In this document: positions 54,442-63,457 of the stretch, piece after piece
How the letters are laid out: every line of letters starts with the position of its first letter
How positions within the stretch are numbered: the stretch's first letter is position 1
Assembly (NCBI GenBank): GCA_016865015.1
Contig: CP018226.1
Coordinates: 62,001 to 126,000 of the forward strand
From: Rhizobiales bacterium IMCC20636
GTDB lineage: Bacteria > Pseudomonadota > Alphaproteobacteria > Rhizobiales > GCA-2746425
Length of the DNA: 64,000 bases
Direction of reading: 5' to 3'
The notes under the pieces: generated by a model
Seen by the model: the letters and a program-made list of their open reading frames with translations, nothing else
Told to the model about the DNA's origin: nothing
Database searches by the model: none
Position numbers and translations under genes: made by a program

Positions 54442-55874
54442 GGCCGTGGTCCCCGCTCACCTGCAGGACGGCTTTGCGCGGCGGAGTTTGGGGTTTCTGA
54501 TATTTCGGTTACCGTACCTGCTTCCCGGACGCGCAGGCCCTCGCCCACTTCCGAAATGCGCGTTGTCAGCACCCTTGTGCCGTCTTCAATGTCGGCTTGC
54601 AAAATAACGTTGGTGCCAGAAAAGGCCAGAACCGTGACGGGTACCGAGCGCAGTCGACCCTCCTCTTCCACATAGATGCGCTGCTCATCGTATAAGGCCG
54701 TCTCGGGCACCTGAATGGAATCGGTATAGATCTGATCCGGCAGACTGACTTCGACAAAGGCGCCCGGACGCAGATCCGCATCGGGCTGCAGGGTTTCAAT
54801 ATCTGCAAACAACGTTACCCCGCCACGGTCTGTGGCAATGGAAGAAGCAACACGGCTGATGGTGGCCGAGATCCTCTTTTGACGGGTACCGACGGTCCAT
54901 TGAACCACTATGTCTGTTCCCAGCAAGGTATTGTCCGGCCCGGTCAGACGGCCATATTGACCATCGGACAGCGTAAACTGAACCTCGAATGTTGACAGAT
55001 CGATCATCTGCGCAATCACCTGATTGGCTGTGACCATCTGACCAAGGGTGACCGATTCGCTTTCAATCACCACATCCTTTGGCGCAATGAGACGGGTCAG
55101 GGTGAGATCCCGTTCAGCCCGGATGCGGGCCAGGGACAGCCGTTCCAGCGCCGCGCGTTGCTGCGCGAGCCTGGCTTCCTCAACCTTCAAGGTGGACCGG
55201 GCGCTGTCCACTGCCGCGGTGCTCTGCAACAATGCCTGCTGGCGCTGATCAAGTGTCTGCTGGGTAACTGACCCTCTGGCCACAAGAGCCTGGGCGCGCT
55301 CCACATCTCGCTCGGCTAAAGCCAGTTGGGCCTGTGCGTTGGACAGATCGGTCCTGACGGCAGACAGGCGCGCCTCGGCCTCCAGCAATTTGGCTTCCCC
55401 GTCGAGAATGTCTACATCAGCTTCAGCAATTGCTGTCTCGAATTCAAACGGATCAAGGGTCGCGATTTCCGTTCCAGCGGACAGAACCGCACCATTGCGC
55501 ACTTGCGGATTAACCGAAATCAAGGGACCGGACAATTCCGTGCGCAGCTCGATCACATTTCCGGCGATGATGGTTCCGTACACCTGAATGGTCGGCTGGA
55601 AATCTCCGCGTTGAACCGAAGCCGTCTGAACTGTAAAGACCTGCTCGCGCGCCGGGCGCTGGCGTGGCGGTTCCTTGTCAGCGAGCATACGCTGCATGAA
55701 AACACTGGCGCCAAAGACAATCGCCATGGCGATCAAAGCCTGCAGAACCAGAAACAGCGGGCGTATCCGCTGGGTGCCGGATTGGGCCGCAGGCGGATTG
55801 GCTTGCGCAGCATCAGCCTGGCTGATCTGCCTTGATGATCTGTCAGAATGCTGATCCAGCACTTCAGTATTCAT
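54438..55874 (-). CDS. RND efflux periplasmic adaptor (membrane fusion protein)
   Basis: This 478-residue adaptor has one N-terminal membrane anchor (PLFLVLQALIAMAIVFGASVFM, about residues 40-60), a lipoyl domain (VQVYGTIIAGNVIELRTELSG-like), a long alpha-hairpin (DILDGEAKLLEAEARLSAVR to ALERLSLARIRAERDL), and the beta-barrel and proximal domains. It links the permease to an outer-membrane channel. It is translationally coupled to the permease (ATGA). The 149 bp between it and dnaQ show no gene. Confidence 0.93.
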   Translation of the reverse strand: MNTEVLDQHSDRSSRQISQADAAQANPPAAQSGTQRIRPLFLVLQALIAMAIVFGASVFMQRMLADKEPPRQRPAREQVFTVQTASVQRGDFQPTIQVYGTIIAGNVIELRTELSGPLISVNPQVRNGAVLSAGTEIATLDPFEFETAIAEADVDILDGEAKLLEAEARLSAVRTDLSNAQAQLALAERDVERAQALVARGSVTQQTLDQRQQALLQSTAAVDSARSTLKVEEARLAQQRAALERLSLARIRAERDLTLTRLIAPKDVVIESESVTLGQMVTANQVIAQMIDLSTFEVQFTLSDGQYGRLTGPDNTLLGTDIVVQWTVGTRQKRISATISRVASSIATDRGGVTLFADIETLQPDADLRPGAFVEVSLPDQIYTDSIQVPETALYDEQRIYVEEEGRLRSVPVTVLAFSGTNVILQADIEDGTRVLTTRISEVGEGLRVREAGTVTEISETPNSAAQSRPAGERGPRP

Positions 55875-56023
55875 TCAGGTCAGCTCCAGGTAACCGGTCT
55901 CGTGATCGCAAACCCTGCGCAAAGGGGCGCATCTTTCGTGATCCTCCCCCTTATCTGGCGCATTTGAGGCACAAGACAAAATGAAATCCCGGTTATTTTT
56001 TAAGGCAGCTCAGGAAATTTTGG

Positions 56024-56755
56024 TCATTTGCGATCTGATCTAGCCACCGTCCGGTCTCTGGGCAGGTATTTTGACCAGATAGGTTCGACGGAGAATGTGG
56101 CGACAAAAGCAGCGTGCGCAGCTTTTTCTGCATCACTCAATCGTGGCTGCAAGGGTTTTGGCCGGGGCTTTGGATGCCAGACATTGCCATCTTCATCGAG
56201 ATCTTCGGTCGGATCATCAGCCCTCAAACCCAGATCAGCCTGCGCACCGCCGAGAAGTTCCAGATAGACTTTTGCCAGCAACTCCGCATCCAGCAATGCG
56301 CCATGAAAGGTGCGGTGTTCATTGTTGACACCGAAACGCGAGCAAAGCGCATCCAGGGAGTTCGGGCCGGCCGGATTTTTCCGCCGGGCCAGCACCAGCG
56401 TATCAACAACGCGCTCCTCAGAATATACAGGTCGGCCAATGGCCTTCAGTTCCGTATTGATGAAGCCCATATCGAAACTGGCATTGTGCGCCACCAGAAT
56501 TCCGTCATCGCCAACGAAGTCGAGAAAATGTGAGGCTATGTCTTTGAAGACCGGATTTTCCTTGAGACTGTCCCAGGACATACCATGCACATCAAAGGCA
56601 CCCTGACTGACGTCGCGCTCGGGGTTGATATATTGGTGATAGGTCTTTCCAGTGGGAAAGCGGTTGACCAGTTCCACACAGCCGATCTCTATCAGCTTGT
56701 CACCCTTGCGCGCATCAAGTCCGGTGGTCTCTGTATCAAATACGATTTCACGCAT
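56024..56755 (-). CDS. dnaQ: DNA polymerase III epsilon subunit (proofreading exonuclease)
   Basis: This 243-residue DEDDh exonuclease has VFDTETTGLDARKGDKLIEIG (Exo I, Asp-Thr-Glu), LVAHNASFDMGFI (Exo II) and HRTFHGALLDAELLAKVYLEL (Exo III, with His and Asp). The C-terminal tail past residue 190 would bind the polymerase alpha subunit. It removes misinserted bases during replication. The gene lies beside coaE, as in most alphaproteobacteria, near the origin. Confidence 0.97.
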   Translation of the reverse strand: MREIVFDTETTGLDARKGDKLIEIGCVELVNRFPTGKTYHQYINPERDVSQGAFDVHGMSWDSLKENPVFKDIASHFLDFVGDDGILVAHNASFDMGFINTELKAIGRPVYSEERVVDTLVLARRKNPAGPNSLDALCSRFGVNNEHRTFHGALLDAELLAKVYLELLGGAQADLGLRADDPTEDLDEDGNVWHPKPRPKPLQPRLSDAEKAAHAAFVATFSVEPIWSKYLPRDRTVARSDRK

Positions 56756-56837
56756 GGCAGGATTTTCTCCGTCTCACGGCAGTTTTGTCAGGATTTATTC
56801 TCATCGAATCCAATTGCTCGATGTCTACCACACAGAA

Positions 56838-56853
56838 TGTTTCACGTGAATCA
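56838..56853. promoter_or_regulatory. parS: parS-like centromere site (one mismatch), overlapping the coaE stop codon
   Basis: TGTTTCACGTGAATCA matches the bacterial parS consensus TGTTTCACGTGAAACA at 15 of 16 bases. The deviating half contains TCA, which is the coaE stop codon read on the minus strand. ParB should bind here for chromosome segregation. It is about 3.2 kb from the predicted origin. Confidence 0.8.
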
Positions 56854-57453
56854 CGCGTTCAATTTCTGCAGAATTTTTGAAAGCTGCTGCCGCGCATCTT
56901 CAATACCCTTGTCTGTCACGATGATGAAATCCGCTTTGGCGCGTTTTTCAGCGTCGCTCATCTGTCGTCCAAGCAGGTCTTCAAATTTGTCTGGCGTCAT
57001 TCCCGGACGGGCCAGCACGCGATCACGTTGGATTTTCTCAGGAGCCGTGACAACCAACACCTTGTCACACAAAGTGTCAGCGCCGCTTTCAAACAACAGG
57101 GGAATGTCCAGAACAATAAGCTTCGAACCGGCTTCCCTCTGGCTTTCAATGAAATCCAGTTCGGCGTTGCGCACCAGCGGATGAATGATGCGCTCCAAAT
57201 CCGCCATTGCTTCGGTATTGCCTATGACCGCTTGCGCAAGTTCTGCCCTGTCCACCACACCGTGCACGATAACATCGGGAAAGCGTTTTTGGATATGTGG
57301 CACCGCTGCGCCCCGATAGAGCATGTGGACGGCAGCATCTGCATCAAACAGTGCTATGCCCGCGTCGCGAAACAACTGGGCCGTTGTCGATTTGCCCATG
57401 CCGATGGAGCCGGTCAGGCCAAGGACAGTCATTTTGGGGCTGGTGCCGCTCAT
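56851..57453 (-). CDS. coaE: Dephospho-CoA kinase
   Basis: This 200-residue P-loop kinase performs the last step of CoA synthesis. It has VLGLTGSIGMGKSTTAQLFRDAG (Walker A), LFDADAAVHMLY with the catalytic aspartate, IIHPLVR, LDIPLLFESG and LVVTAPEKIQRDRVLAR. ATG 57453 overlaps the aroE stop as ATGA and is preferred over the frame extension to 57513. Its stop codon is part of a parS-like site. Confidence 0.96.
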   Translation of the reverse strand: MSGTSPKMTVLGLTGSIGMGKSTTAQLFRDAGIALFDADAAVHMLYRGAAVPHIQKRFPDVIVHGVVDRAELAQAVIGNTEAMADLERIIHPLVRNAELDFIESQREAGSKLIVLDIPLLFESGADTLCDKVLVVTAPEKIQRDRVLARPGMTPDKFEDLLGRQMSDAEKRAKADFIIVTDKGIEDARQQLSKILQKLNA

Positions 57454-58325
57454 AGGTCCTGCAGCAGATGATTGCGCAATTGATCTGTTACTTCCGGGCG
57501 GATTCCAAACCATTTCTCGAAACCGGGAACGGCCTGGTGCAGCAGCATGCCCAGCCCGTCAACGGTTCGATTGCCATTGGCCCTCGCCTCTTTCAGCAAG
57601 GATGTTTCAAGCGGCGTGTAGACAATATCGGTGACAACAGCTGTTGCGGGAATGTCTTTCAAGGAAAACACCAATTCATCCTGCCCGACCATTCCAAGGC
57701 TGGTGGTGTTGACCAGCAGATCGGCATGGGACACCTGTGTTTGTGCCTGTGCCATGCTCTGGGGACTGATGTTGCATGATTGAGTCAGTGCAATGTCTGA
57801 AAAATGTGCGGCCAATGCCTGAGCCCGTTCGACCGTGCGATTGGCCAGGATGATAGATTTGAAACCACGCATCATCAGACCATAAAGGATTGCCCGCGAG
57901 GCACCGCCCGCCCCCAACACAATCGCGGTTTTCGCGCCCGTGGTTTTGGGCGCGTCCCAGCCAGGTGCCTGATCATCGAGATTTGCCAGAAACCCGTAAG
58001 TGTCGGTGTTGCTGACATGGAGCATACCATCTTCCACCCAATAAGTGTTGGCCGCGCCCAGTATCCGGGCCGTCTCATCAGCATGATCGGCCAAAGCCAG
58101 AACCGCTTCCTTGTGCGGGATGGTGGCATTGCCACCGCAATAATCCAGCGCGCCCTGTTTGAGAGATGTCATGAAAGCGGGCAAATCTTCCGGCGCAATC
58201 GATTCGGCAACGTAACGCCCTGCAATATCGTACTGCTTCAGCCAGAAACCATGAAGGCGTGGGGAGCGGGAGTGCTTGATCGGGTATCCGATTACACATG
58301 CATTTTTGCCAGTGGACTCAACCAT
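57450..58325 (-). CDS. aroE: Shikimate dehydrogenase
   Basis: This 291-residue NADP-dependent enzyme reduces 3-dehydroshikimate. It has ACVIGYPIKHSRSPRLHGFWL, the catalytic lysine in GGNATIPHKEAV, NTDTYGF with the paired aspartate, the Rossmann loop AIVLGAGGASRAILYGL, ANRTVERA and GMLLHQAVPGFEKWFG. It starts 17 bp behind maf and is coupled to coaE by a 4-bp overlap. Confidence 0.96.
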   Translation of the reverse strand: MVESTGKNACVIGYPIKHSRSPRLHGFWLKQYDIAGRYVAESIAPEDLPAFMTSLKQGALDYCGGNATIPHKEAVLALADHADETARILGAANTYWVEDGMLHVSNTDTYGFLANLDDQAPGWDAPKTTGAKTAIVLGAGGASRAILYGLMMRGFKSIILANRTVERAQALAAHFSDIALTQSCNISPQSMAQAQTQVSHADLLVNTTSLGMVGQDELVFSLKDIPATAVVTDIVYTPLETSLLKEARANGNRTVDGLGMLLHQAVPGFEKWFGIRPEVTDQLRNHLLQDL

Positions 58326-58342
58326 CGATTCGGACCCGTTCC

Positions 58343-58966
58343 CTAGGACATCAGAACATTTTCGGCCCTCAGCCAGGCCAATAGCGGCAACAGCGGAAGA
58401 CCAAGAATGGTGAAATAGTCGCCTTCTATCTGATCGAACAGCTGGGATCCGATACCCTCAAGCTGATAGCCGCCAACACTGCTGAGGGATTCAGGCAAGG
58501 TTTCTGCCACATAACGCCCGATAAACTCCGGAGAGAGTTTGCGCATCCGCATCTGAGCCTGATCTGTGTGCCGCCAGATGGTTTCTCCATTGCGGACCAC
58601 GGCAATTGCAGCGTGGAGGGTGTGGGTTCGACCGCTCAGCCAAAGCAATTTTCTGCGCAGATCTTCGTCACTGTCAGCCTTGTGCAGGGTTTGTCCCTCA
58701 CAGGTCAGTGTCTGGTCAGCGCCAATGATCATCGTATCGGCAAAACGCGGTGACACATCACCGGCCTTGGCCTCAGCCAGAACCTGTGCCAGATCTTCGC
58801 CATTCACATCTGATCCCATCGCCGCCTCGACGGCCCTTTCGTCAATGTCGGCGGATGTGGTGGTAATCTTCAAACCTGCATCGCGCAGCAAGCTGGCGCG
58901 CACAGGACTTTGAGATGCCAGGACCAGAGGGGCCGTCTGGAATTCTCCGTAAGGTAATTCGGTCAT
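58343..58966 (-). CDS. maf: Maf-like nucleotide pyrophosphatase
   Basis: This 207-residue protein of the Maf/Ham1 fold has LVLASQSPVRASLLRDAG, IIGADQTLTCEGQTLHKA with the catalytic aspartate, LLWLSGRTHTLHAAIAV and DQIEGDYFTILGLPLLPLL. It hydrolyses modified pyrimidine nucleoside triphosphates by family. It overlaps the ppsR stop by 4 bp. Confidence 0.95.
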   Translation of the reverse strand: MTELPYGEFQTAPLVLASQSPVRASLLRDAGLKITTTSADIDERAVEAAMGSDVNGEDLAQVLAEAKAGDVSPRFADTMIIGADQTLTCEGQTLHKADSDEDLRRKLLWLSGRTHTLHAAIAVVRNGETIWRHTDQAQMRMRKLSPEFIGRYVAETLPESLSSVGGYQLEGIGSQLFDQIEGDYFTILGLPLLPLLAWLRAENVLMS

Positions 58967-59799
58967 TCGGTTTCCTGTCGTGCCTTGTGGGCACTGTAGA
59001 GGGTCAGAATTGCAGCTGCGGTTTCTTCGATAGATCGACGGGTGACATCAATGATCGGCCAGCCACGGCGGGCACACAGACGGCGGGTCTGGGCAATTTC
59101 TTCGGCCACTGCATGTTTGTCGATATAGGCGGTGTCTCGGCTTTCAGCGTTAATCGAGAGCAGTCGGTGCTGTCGGATCTGTACGATCCGATCCGGGCTC
59201 GCTATCAGACCGACAACAAGCACGCTGGTGGTTTTCTCAATAGCATCTGGCAGTGGGACATTCGGGACCAATGGAATATTTGCAGCCTTCACACCTCGGT
59301 TCGCCAGGTAGATGGATGTCGGGGTTTTTGAGGTACGACTGATCCCCAGAAGCACAACATCCGCTTCTTCAAGATCATCGCTCATTTGGCCGTCATCATG
59401 AGACAGGGTAAAATTCAGTGCATCAATCCGCCGGAAATAGGCGGTATCGAGGGCATGTTGCGCACCAGCTTTCTGTGAAGATTTAGCACCGAGATAGGTC
59501 TGAAACAGGGAGAGGATGGGATCCAGCACCGAAAGCGCCGGCACGCCGAGGTCGCGACAGCGTTCTTCGAGCAATTCTGCATGTTTCGGTTCTATCAAGG
59601 TGTAGAGGACGATGCCAGGCGCGGCTTCAATATCATGGACGACCTGAGCGATATCCTTCTCGCTTCGGACCATCGTGTAGATATGTTCACGCGCCTGCGC
59701 GGAATCATACTGGGCCGCAGCAGCGCGGCCAATATTGATGAGGGTTTCACCAGTTGCATCTGAGACCAGATGAAGATGGAAAAAGGTAGATTTTTTCAC
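58963..59799 (-). CDS. ppsR: Bifunctional pyruvate, phosphate dikinase / PEP synthase regulatory protein (DUF299)
   Basis: This 278-residue protein starts FFHLHLVSDATGETL and has the P-loop-like GISRTSKTPTSIYLANRG, both marks of the ADP-dependent kinase and phosphorylase that switches PPDK or PEP synthase off and on. DAESRDTAYIDKHAVAEEI follows. In Caulobacter and Rickettsia the homologous gene (RP001 type) borders the replication origin opposite hemE, and the same arrangement is seen here. Transcription leads away from the origin. Confidence 0.94.
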   Translation of the reverse strand: MKKSTFFHLHLVSDATGETLINIGRAAAAQYDSAQAREHIYTMVRSEKDIAQVVHDIEAAPGIVLYTLIEPKHAELLEERCRDLGVPALSVLDPILSLFQTYLGAKSSQKAGAQHALDTAYFRRIDALNFTLSHDDGQMSDDLEEADVVLLGISRTSKTPTSIYLANRGVKAANIPLVPNVPLPDAIEKTTSVLVVGLIASPDRIVQIRQHRLLSINAESRDTAYIDKHAVAEEIAQTRRLCARRGWPIIDVTRRSIEETAAAILTLYSAHKARQETE

Positions 59800-60328
59800 G
59801 ATTGGTTATCCACAAACTGTGGGTGACGCCTGTTGACGAATCATGAATGAGTTTTGGAGAACTCTTGTCCAAATGTCCAGCGGGGCTACTTATCGCCATT
59901 GGTTAATGAAAACTTAACAATCTGGCCTGTGGGGAGGGAATTTGATACTGTTGTCTGAACAAAGTGGATAAAATTTCATGAAAACTTATCCCCAATTGAC
60001 ACACAGACGATATCCAAAAGTTACCGTCTTAACCTTTTGTTTACAATCTGATTTTTCTTGTATGCCCAGATTTGAGACATTGATTGTTTGAATTCTCAAC
60101 GCTGTTTGGGCGAATTTTGGAATGTGGATAATTTTTAGGTTCGTGTTGAGAAAAATGAATTACCGTTTCCCACAGCCTAATAATAGAAATACTAAGAAAT
60201 TAAGAAATTATTAGGGAATTTTTGGGGAGTAAAATCGCTGCGCTCTGTGCTAGTTACAGTGGCAATGAAAGACAGATAAGTGAGTCTCGTCAGACTATGA
60301 ATTTCGTAATTTTGATCTCCGGTGGTTT
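59800..60328. other. oriC: Predicted chromosomal replication origin (oriC)
   Basis: This gene-free, AT-rich 529-bp segment between ppsR and hemE carries DnaA boxes: perfect TTATCCACA at 59806-59814 and, on the minus strand, at 60123-60131, plus one-mismatch boxes at 59963-59971 (minus strand) and 59986-59994. A perfect CtrA site lies at 59903-59917. The AT-richest part, about 60171-60235, may be the unwinding element. GANTC sites occur at 59838-59842 and 60282-60286. Genes run away on both sides, as in the Caulobacter origin. The promoter of hemE presumably also lies here. Confidence 0.85.
59903..59917. promoter_or_regulatory. CtrA-type binding site in oriC
   Basis: TTAATGAAAACTTAA is a perfect TTAA-N7-TTAA full site, the recognition pattern of the alphaproteobacterial cell-cycle regulator CtrA. 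It sits between the first DnaA box and the next two, where CtrA binding could block initiation, as known for the Caulobacter origin. Confidence 0.65.
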
Positions 60329-61363
60329 ATGAACAAACGCTTGTTACAAGTTTTACGCAGTGGTCCGGAGGATGAAGTCCTTTGGCCGCCACCGATCTGG
60401 ATGATGCGTCAGGCTGGACGATATTTGCCGGAATACAAGGCAACCAGGGCAGAAGCAGGCTCATTTCTTGATCTGTGTTATTCTCCAAAACTTGCGACTG
60501 AAGTCACGTTGCAGCCAATTCGACGCTTTGGCTTTGATGCCGCTATTCTGTTTTCCGATATTCTTGTGGTTCCTGATGCGCTTGGACGAAAGGTAACTTT
60601 TGAACCAGGTGTTGGCCCAAGGCTCGATCCGATCAAGGTTTCAGAAATTTCAGAGCTCACAATAGCAGGCGCACTGGATCATTTGAAGCCTGTCTTTCAG
60701 GCTGTGAACGATATTCGTGCAGCACTTCCACCGGAAGTGACCTTGTTGGGATTTTGTGGTGCTCCCTGGACTGTTGCTACTTATATGGTTGCCGGTCGTG
60801 GTACGCCTGATCAGGCACCGACCCGGGTGTTTGCACATCAACACCGCACTGCTTTTTTGAATCTGATTGGCATTTTGACCGAAATTTCGATTGATTATCT
60901 ATGTGCTCAAATTGAGGCCGGAGCGGATGCGGTTCAGGTTTTTGACAGTTGGTCTGGAATTCTTGGAGAATCGGACTTCAATGATTTTTGTCTTGATCCG
61001 ATGAAGCGGATTGTGGCTGGTGTGAAACAACGTCATCCGGACACCCCAATTATCGGGTTTCCCAAAGGCGCATCCTTACATTATGAGCGATATGTCCGCG
61101 AAACCGGTATTGATTGTGTCGGTCTTGACTGGACGTATCCTATGAAACTGGCCCGTGAACGGTTGGGGGGACATGCGGTACTTCAGGGAAATCTTGATCC
61201 AACCCGTCTTGTGGCCGGTGGTGATGCGCTTCGCGAAGGCGTTGCAACGATCTTGTCAGAAGCCAAGGGATCGCGCTTTATCTTCAATCTTGGTCATGGC
61301 ATTACCCCTGAGACTCCCATTGATCATGTGGCCGAGATGATTGCTCAGGTTCGCGCAGGTTAG
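60329..61363 (+). CDS. hemE: Uroporphyrinogen decarboxylase
   Basis: This 344-residue TIM-barrel enzyme makes coproporphyrinogen III. It has PPIWMMRQAGRYLPEYKATR with the active-site arginines, ILFSDILVVPDALG with the catalytic aspartate, GFCGAPWTVATYMVAG, QVFDSWSG and HAVLQGNLDP, all family marks. It is the first gene to the right of the predicted origin, and hemJ follows after 8 bp, forming a heme operon. Confidence 0.97.
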   Translation: MNKRLLQVLRSGPEDEVLWPPPIWMMRQAGRYLPEYKATRAEAGSFLDLCYSPKLATEVTLQPIRRFGFDAAILFSDILVVPDALGRKVTFEPGVGPRLDPIKVSEISELTIAGALDHLKPVFQAVNDIRAALPPEVTLLGFCGAPWTVATYMVAGRGTPDQAPTRVFAHQHRTAFLNLIGILTEISIDYLCAQIEAGADAVQVFDSWSGILGESDFNDFCLDPMKRIVAGVKQRHPDTPIIGFPKGASLHYERYVRETGIDCVGLDWTYPMKLARERLGGHAVLQGNLDPTRLVAGGDALREGVATILSEAKGSRFIFNLGHGITPETPIDHVAEMIAQVRAG

Positions 61364-61371
61364 GACGATAG

Positions 61372-61800
61372 ATGTATCTCTGGATGAAAGCGTTTCATAT
61401 TCTTGCGGTCATATCCTGGATGGCAATGCTGCTCTATCTGCCGCGGCTTATGGTTTATCATTGTTCGGCGGAAATCGGTGGACGGCAATCAGAGACTTTC
61501 AAGATTATGGAAAAGCGTCTGTTGCGTTTTATCGGAACACCTACGATGCTTTTGACTTGGGTTTTTGGGCTCTATTTGTTGATTTCTGCCGGGTATCTGT
61601 CTGATGGCACTTTGTGGGCGCATATCAAATTGTTGTTGGTCGTTGTCATGTCGGCGCTTCATATGCGGCTTGCCTGGCATGTGAAGCGGTTTGCAGCGGA
61701 TGAGAATAGTCATTCAGAACGGTATTTCCGGATCATGAATGAAGCCCCTGCCGTGGTGATGGTGGCTATTGTGATTTTGGTTGTCGTCCGTCCGTTCTGA
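61372..61800 (+). CDS. hemJ: Protoporphyrinogen oxidase HemJ
   Basis: This 142-residue membrane protein has four hydrophobic segments and the HemJ start WMKAFHILAVISWMAMLLYLPRLMVYH, with the conserved histidine near residue 9. KTFKIMEKRLLRFIGTP-like and HMRLAWHVKRFA segments follow, and the end reads NEAPAVVMVAIVILVVVRP. It oxidises protoporphyrinogen IX in many alphaproteobacteria that lack HemG and HemY. It lies 8 bp behind hemE. Confidence 0.93.
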   Translation: MYLWMKAFHILAVISWMAMLLYLPRLMVYHCSAEIGGRQSETFKIMEKRLLRFIGTPTMLLTWVFGLYLLISAGYLSDGTLWAHIKLLLVVVMSALHMRLAWHVKRFAADENSHSERYFRIMNEAPAVVMVAIVILVVVRPF

Positions 61801-62101
61801 TTTGTTTGACCGATGCGGTCATGCGTTGTAGCTGGATTGATAAAAATACCTTGTGATTCTTTGCATTTATCGCTATCTGAGAGAAAACCTGCCTTTAGCC
61901 CAGTTAGGGCGCTTTCAAAAACACAACAAAATGTTCTACGTGGATCTTATCGTCGGACAAAAAGCGACTTAATTAGCTGAAACAGATATTATGCAGCCTG
62001 TTTGCGTATGTTTCTGGTTCGCTGAGTCCGCTTGTAACTTTCAACATTTATTCAATTAACAGACATATGTGCGCAATGCGTACAGGGATTTAAACAAACA
62101 T
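61801..62101 (+). other. Gene-free leader region of rho
   Basis: These 301 bp between hemJ and rho contain no convincing ORF or stem-loop terminator. The region is AT-rich near the rho start and presumably holds the rho promoter and leader. Rho leaders are often autoregulated, but I see no definite signal for that here. Confidence 0.5.
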
Positions 62102-63367
62102 ATGGCCGAAATGAAGCTTTCTGATCTTAAACTGAAAAGCCCGACCGCATTGCTGATGCTTGCTGAACAGCATGACATCGAGAATGCAAGCACGATGCGC
62201 AAACAGGAATTGATGTTTGCCATTTTGAAACAGCTTGCTGAAGAAGAAGTCGAGATTATTGGCGAAGGTGTGGTCGAGCTGTTGCAGGATGGCTTTGGCT
62301 TTCTTCGCTCCCCGCAATCGAATTATCTTCCAGGACCTGATGACATCTACATATCACCGTCCCAGATACGCCGCTTTTCATTGCGGACTGGCGATACCGT
62401 TGAAGGTCATATCAGAAGTCCAAAAGACGGCGAGCGTTATTTTGCGTTGTTGCGTGTCAACACGATCAACTTTGCTGATCCTGACCAGGCCCGTCACAAG
62501 ACCCATTTTGATAATCTGACACCGCTCTATCCTGATGAGCGGTTCCGTATGGAGATCGATGATCCCACGCGTAAGGATTTGTCCGGTCGCGTGATCGATT
62601 TGGTGGCGCCCTTGGGTAAAGGTCAACGTGCTTTGATCGTCGCGCCGCCACGGACTGGTAAGACGGTTCTGTTGCAGAACATCGCAAACTCCATCGCGGC
62701 CAATCATCCGGAATGTTATCTCATTGTGTTGCTGATTGATGAGCGGCCGGAGGAGGTGACCGATATGCAGCGCTCGGTGAATGGCGAAGTGATTTCTTCT
62801 ACATTTGATGAGCCCGCTTCGCGTCACGTCCAGGTTGCTGAAATGGTGATCGAAAAAGCCAAACGTCTGGTTGAGCATGGACGCGATGTTGTGATCCTGC
62901 TGGATTCGGTTACGCGTCTGGGCCGAGCCTACAACACTGTGGTGCCTAGTTCCGGCAAGGTTCTGACCGGTGGTGTTGATGCCAACGCTCTGCAGCGTCC
63001 AAAACGTTTCTTTGGTGCTGCCCGTAATATAGAAGAAGGTGGCTCTTTGAGTATCATTGCCACTGCCCTGATCGATACAGGCAGTCGCATGGACGAAGTC
63101 ATCTTTGAGGAGTTCAAAGGCACTGGTAACTCTGAAATTGTGCTTGATCGCAAGGTTGCTGACAAGCGTACGTTCCCATCAATCGATATTCTGAAATCCG
63201 GTACAAGGAAGGAAGATTTGTTGATGAGCAAGGCGGAATTGCAGAAGGTATTTGTTCTGCGCCGTATTCTGTCTTCGATGGGTACCGTGGATGCGATTGA
63301 GTTCCTGCTGGATAAATTGAAGCAAACCAAGTCGAATGAAGAATTCTTCGACTCCATGAATACCTGA
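62102..63367 (+). CDS. rho: Transcription termination factor Rho
   Basis: This 421-residue hexameric RNA helicase has an N-terminal helical domain ([20 protein letters not shown]), the RNA-binding cold-shock-like fold with [22 protein letters not shown], Walker [18 protein letters not shown], Walker [17 protein letters not shown], and the Q- and R-loop parts [23 protein letters not shown] 62102 (MAEMKLSD) is chosen as the family start; a GTG at 62069 in frame is less likely. It ends about 90 bp before mnmE. Confidence 0.98.
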   Translation: MAEMKLSDLKLKSPTALLMLAEQHDIENASTMRKQELMFAILKQLAEEEVEIIGEGVVELLQDGFGFLRSPQSNYLPGPDDIYISPSQIRRFSLRTGDTVEGHIRSPKDGERYFALLRVNTINFADPDQARHKTHFDNLTPLYPDERFRMEIDDPTRKDLSGRVIDLVAPLGKGQRALIVAPPRTGKTVLLQNIANSIAANHPECYLIVLLIDERPEEVTDMQRSVNGEVISSTFDEPASRHVQVAEMVIEKAKRLVEHGRDVVILLDSVTRLGRAYNTVVPSSGKVLTGGVDANALQRPKRFFGAARNIEEGGSLSIIATALIDTGSRMDEVIFEEFKGTGNSEIVLDRKVADKRTFPSIDILKSGTRKEDLLMSKAELQKVFVLRRILSSMGTVDAIEFLLDKLKQTKSNEEFFDSMNT

Positions 63368-63457
63368 TCTGGAATCAAGTGAGATCATGCTAGATCGGGT
63401 TCGATTCGTATCCGTAATTAATGATCTTGCGAGTATGATGTATGTCTGGTTGTCCCG

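Noticed and set aside
60029-60043. Second CtrA site in oriC (TTAA-N7-TTTA)
   Set aside because: The second half deviates from TTAA; at best a weak half-site, so it was not listed.
61924-61939. Parallel to parS: TGTTCTACGTGGATCT upstream of rho
   Set aside because: It keeps the central ACGTG but has five mismatches to the parS consensus, too many for a ParB site by eye.
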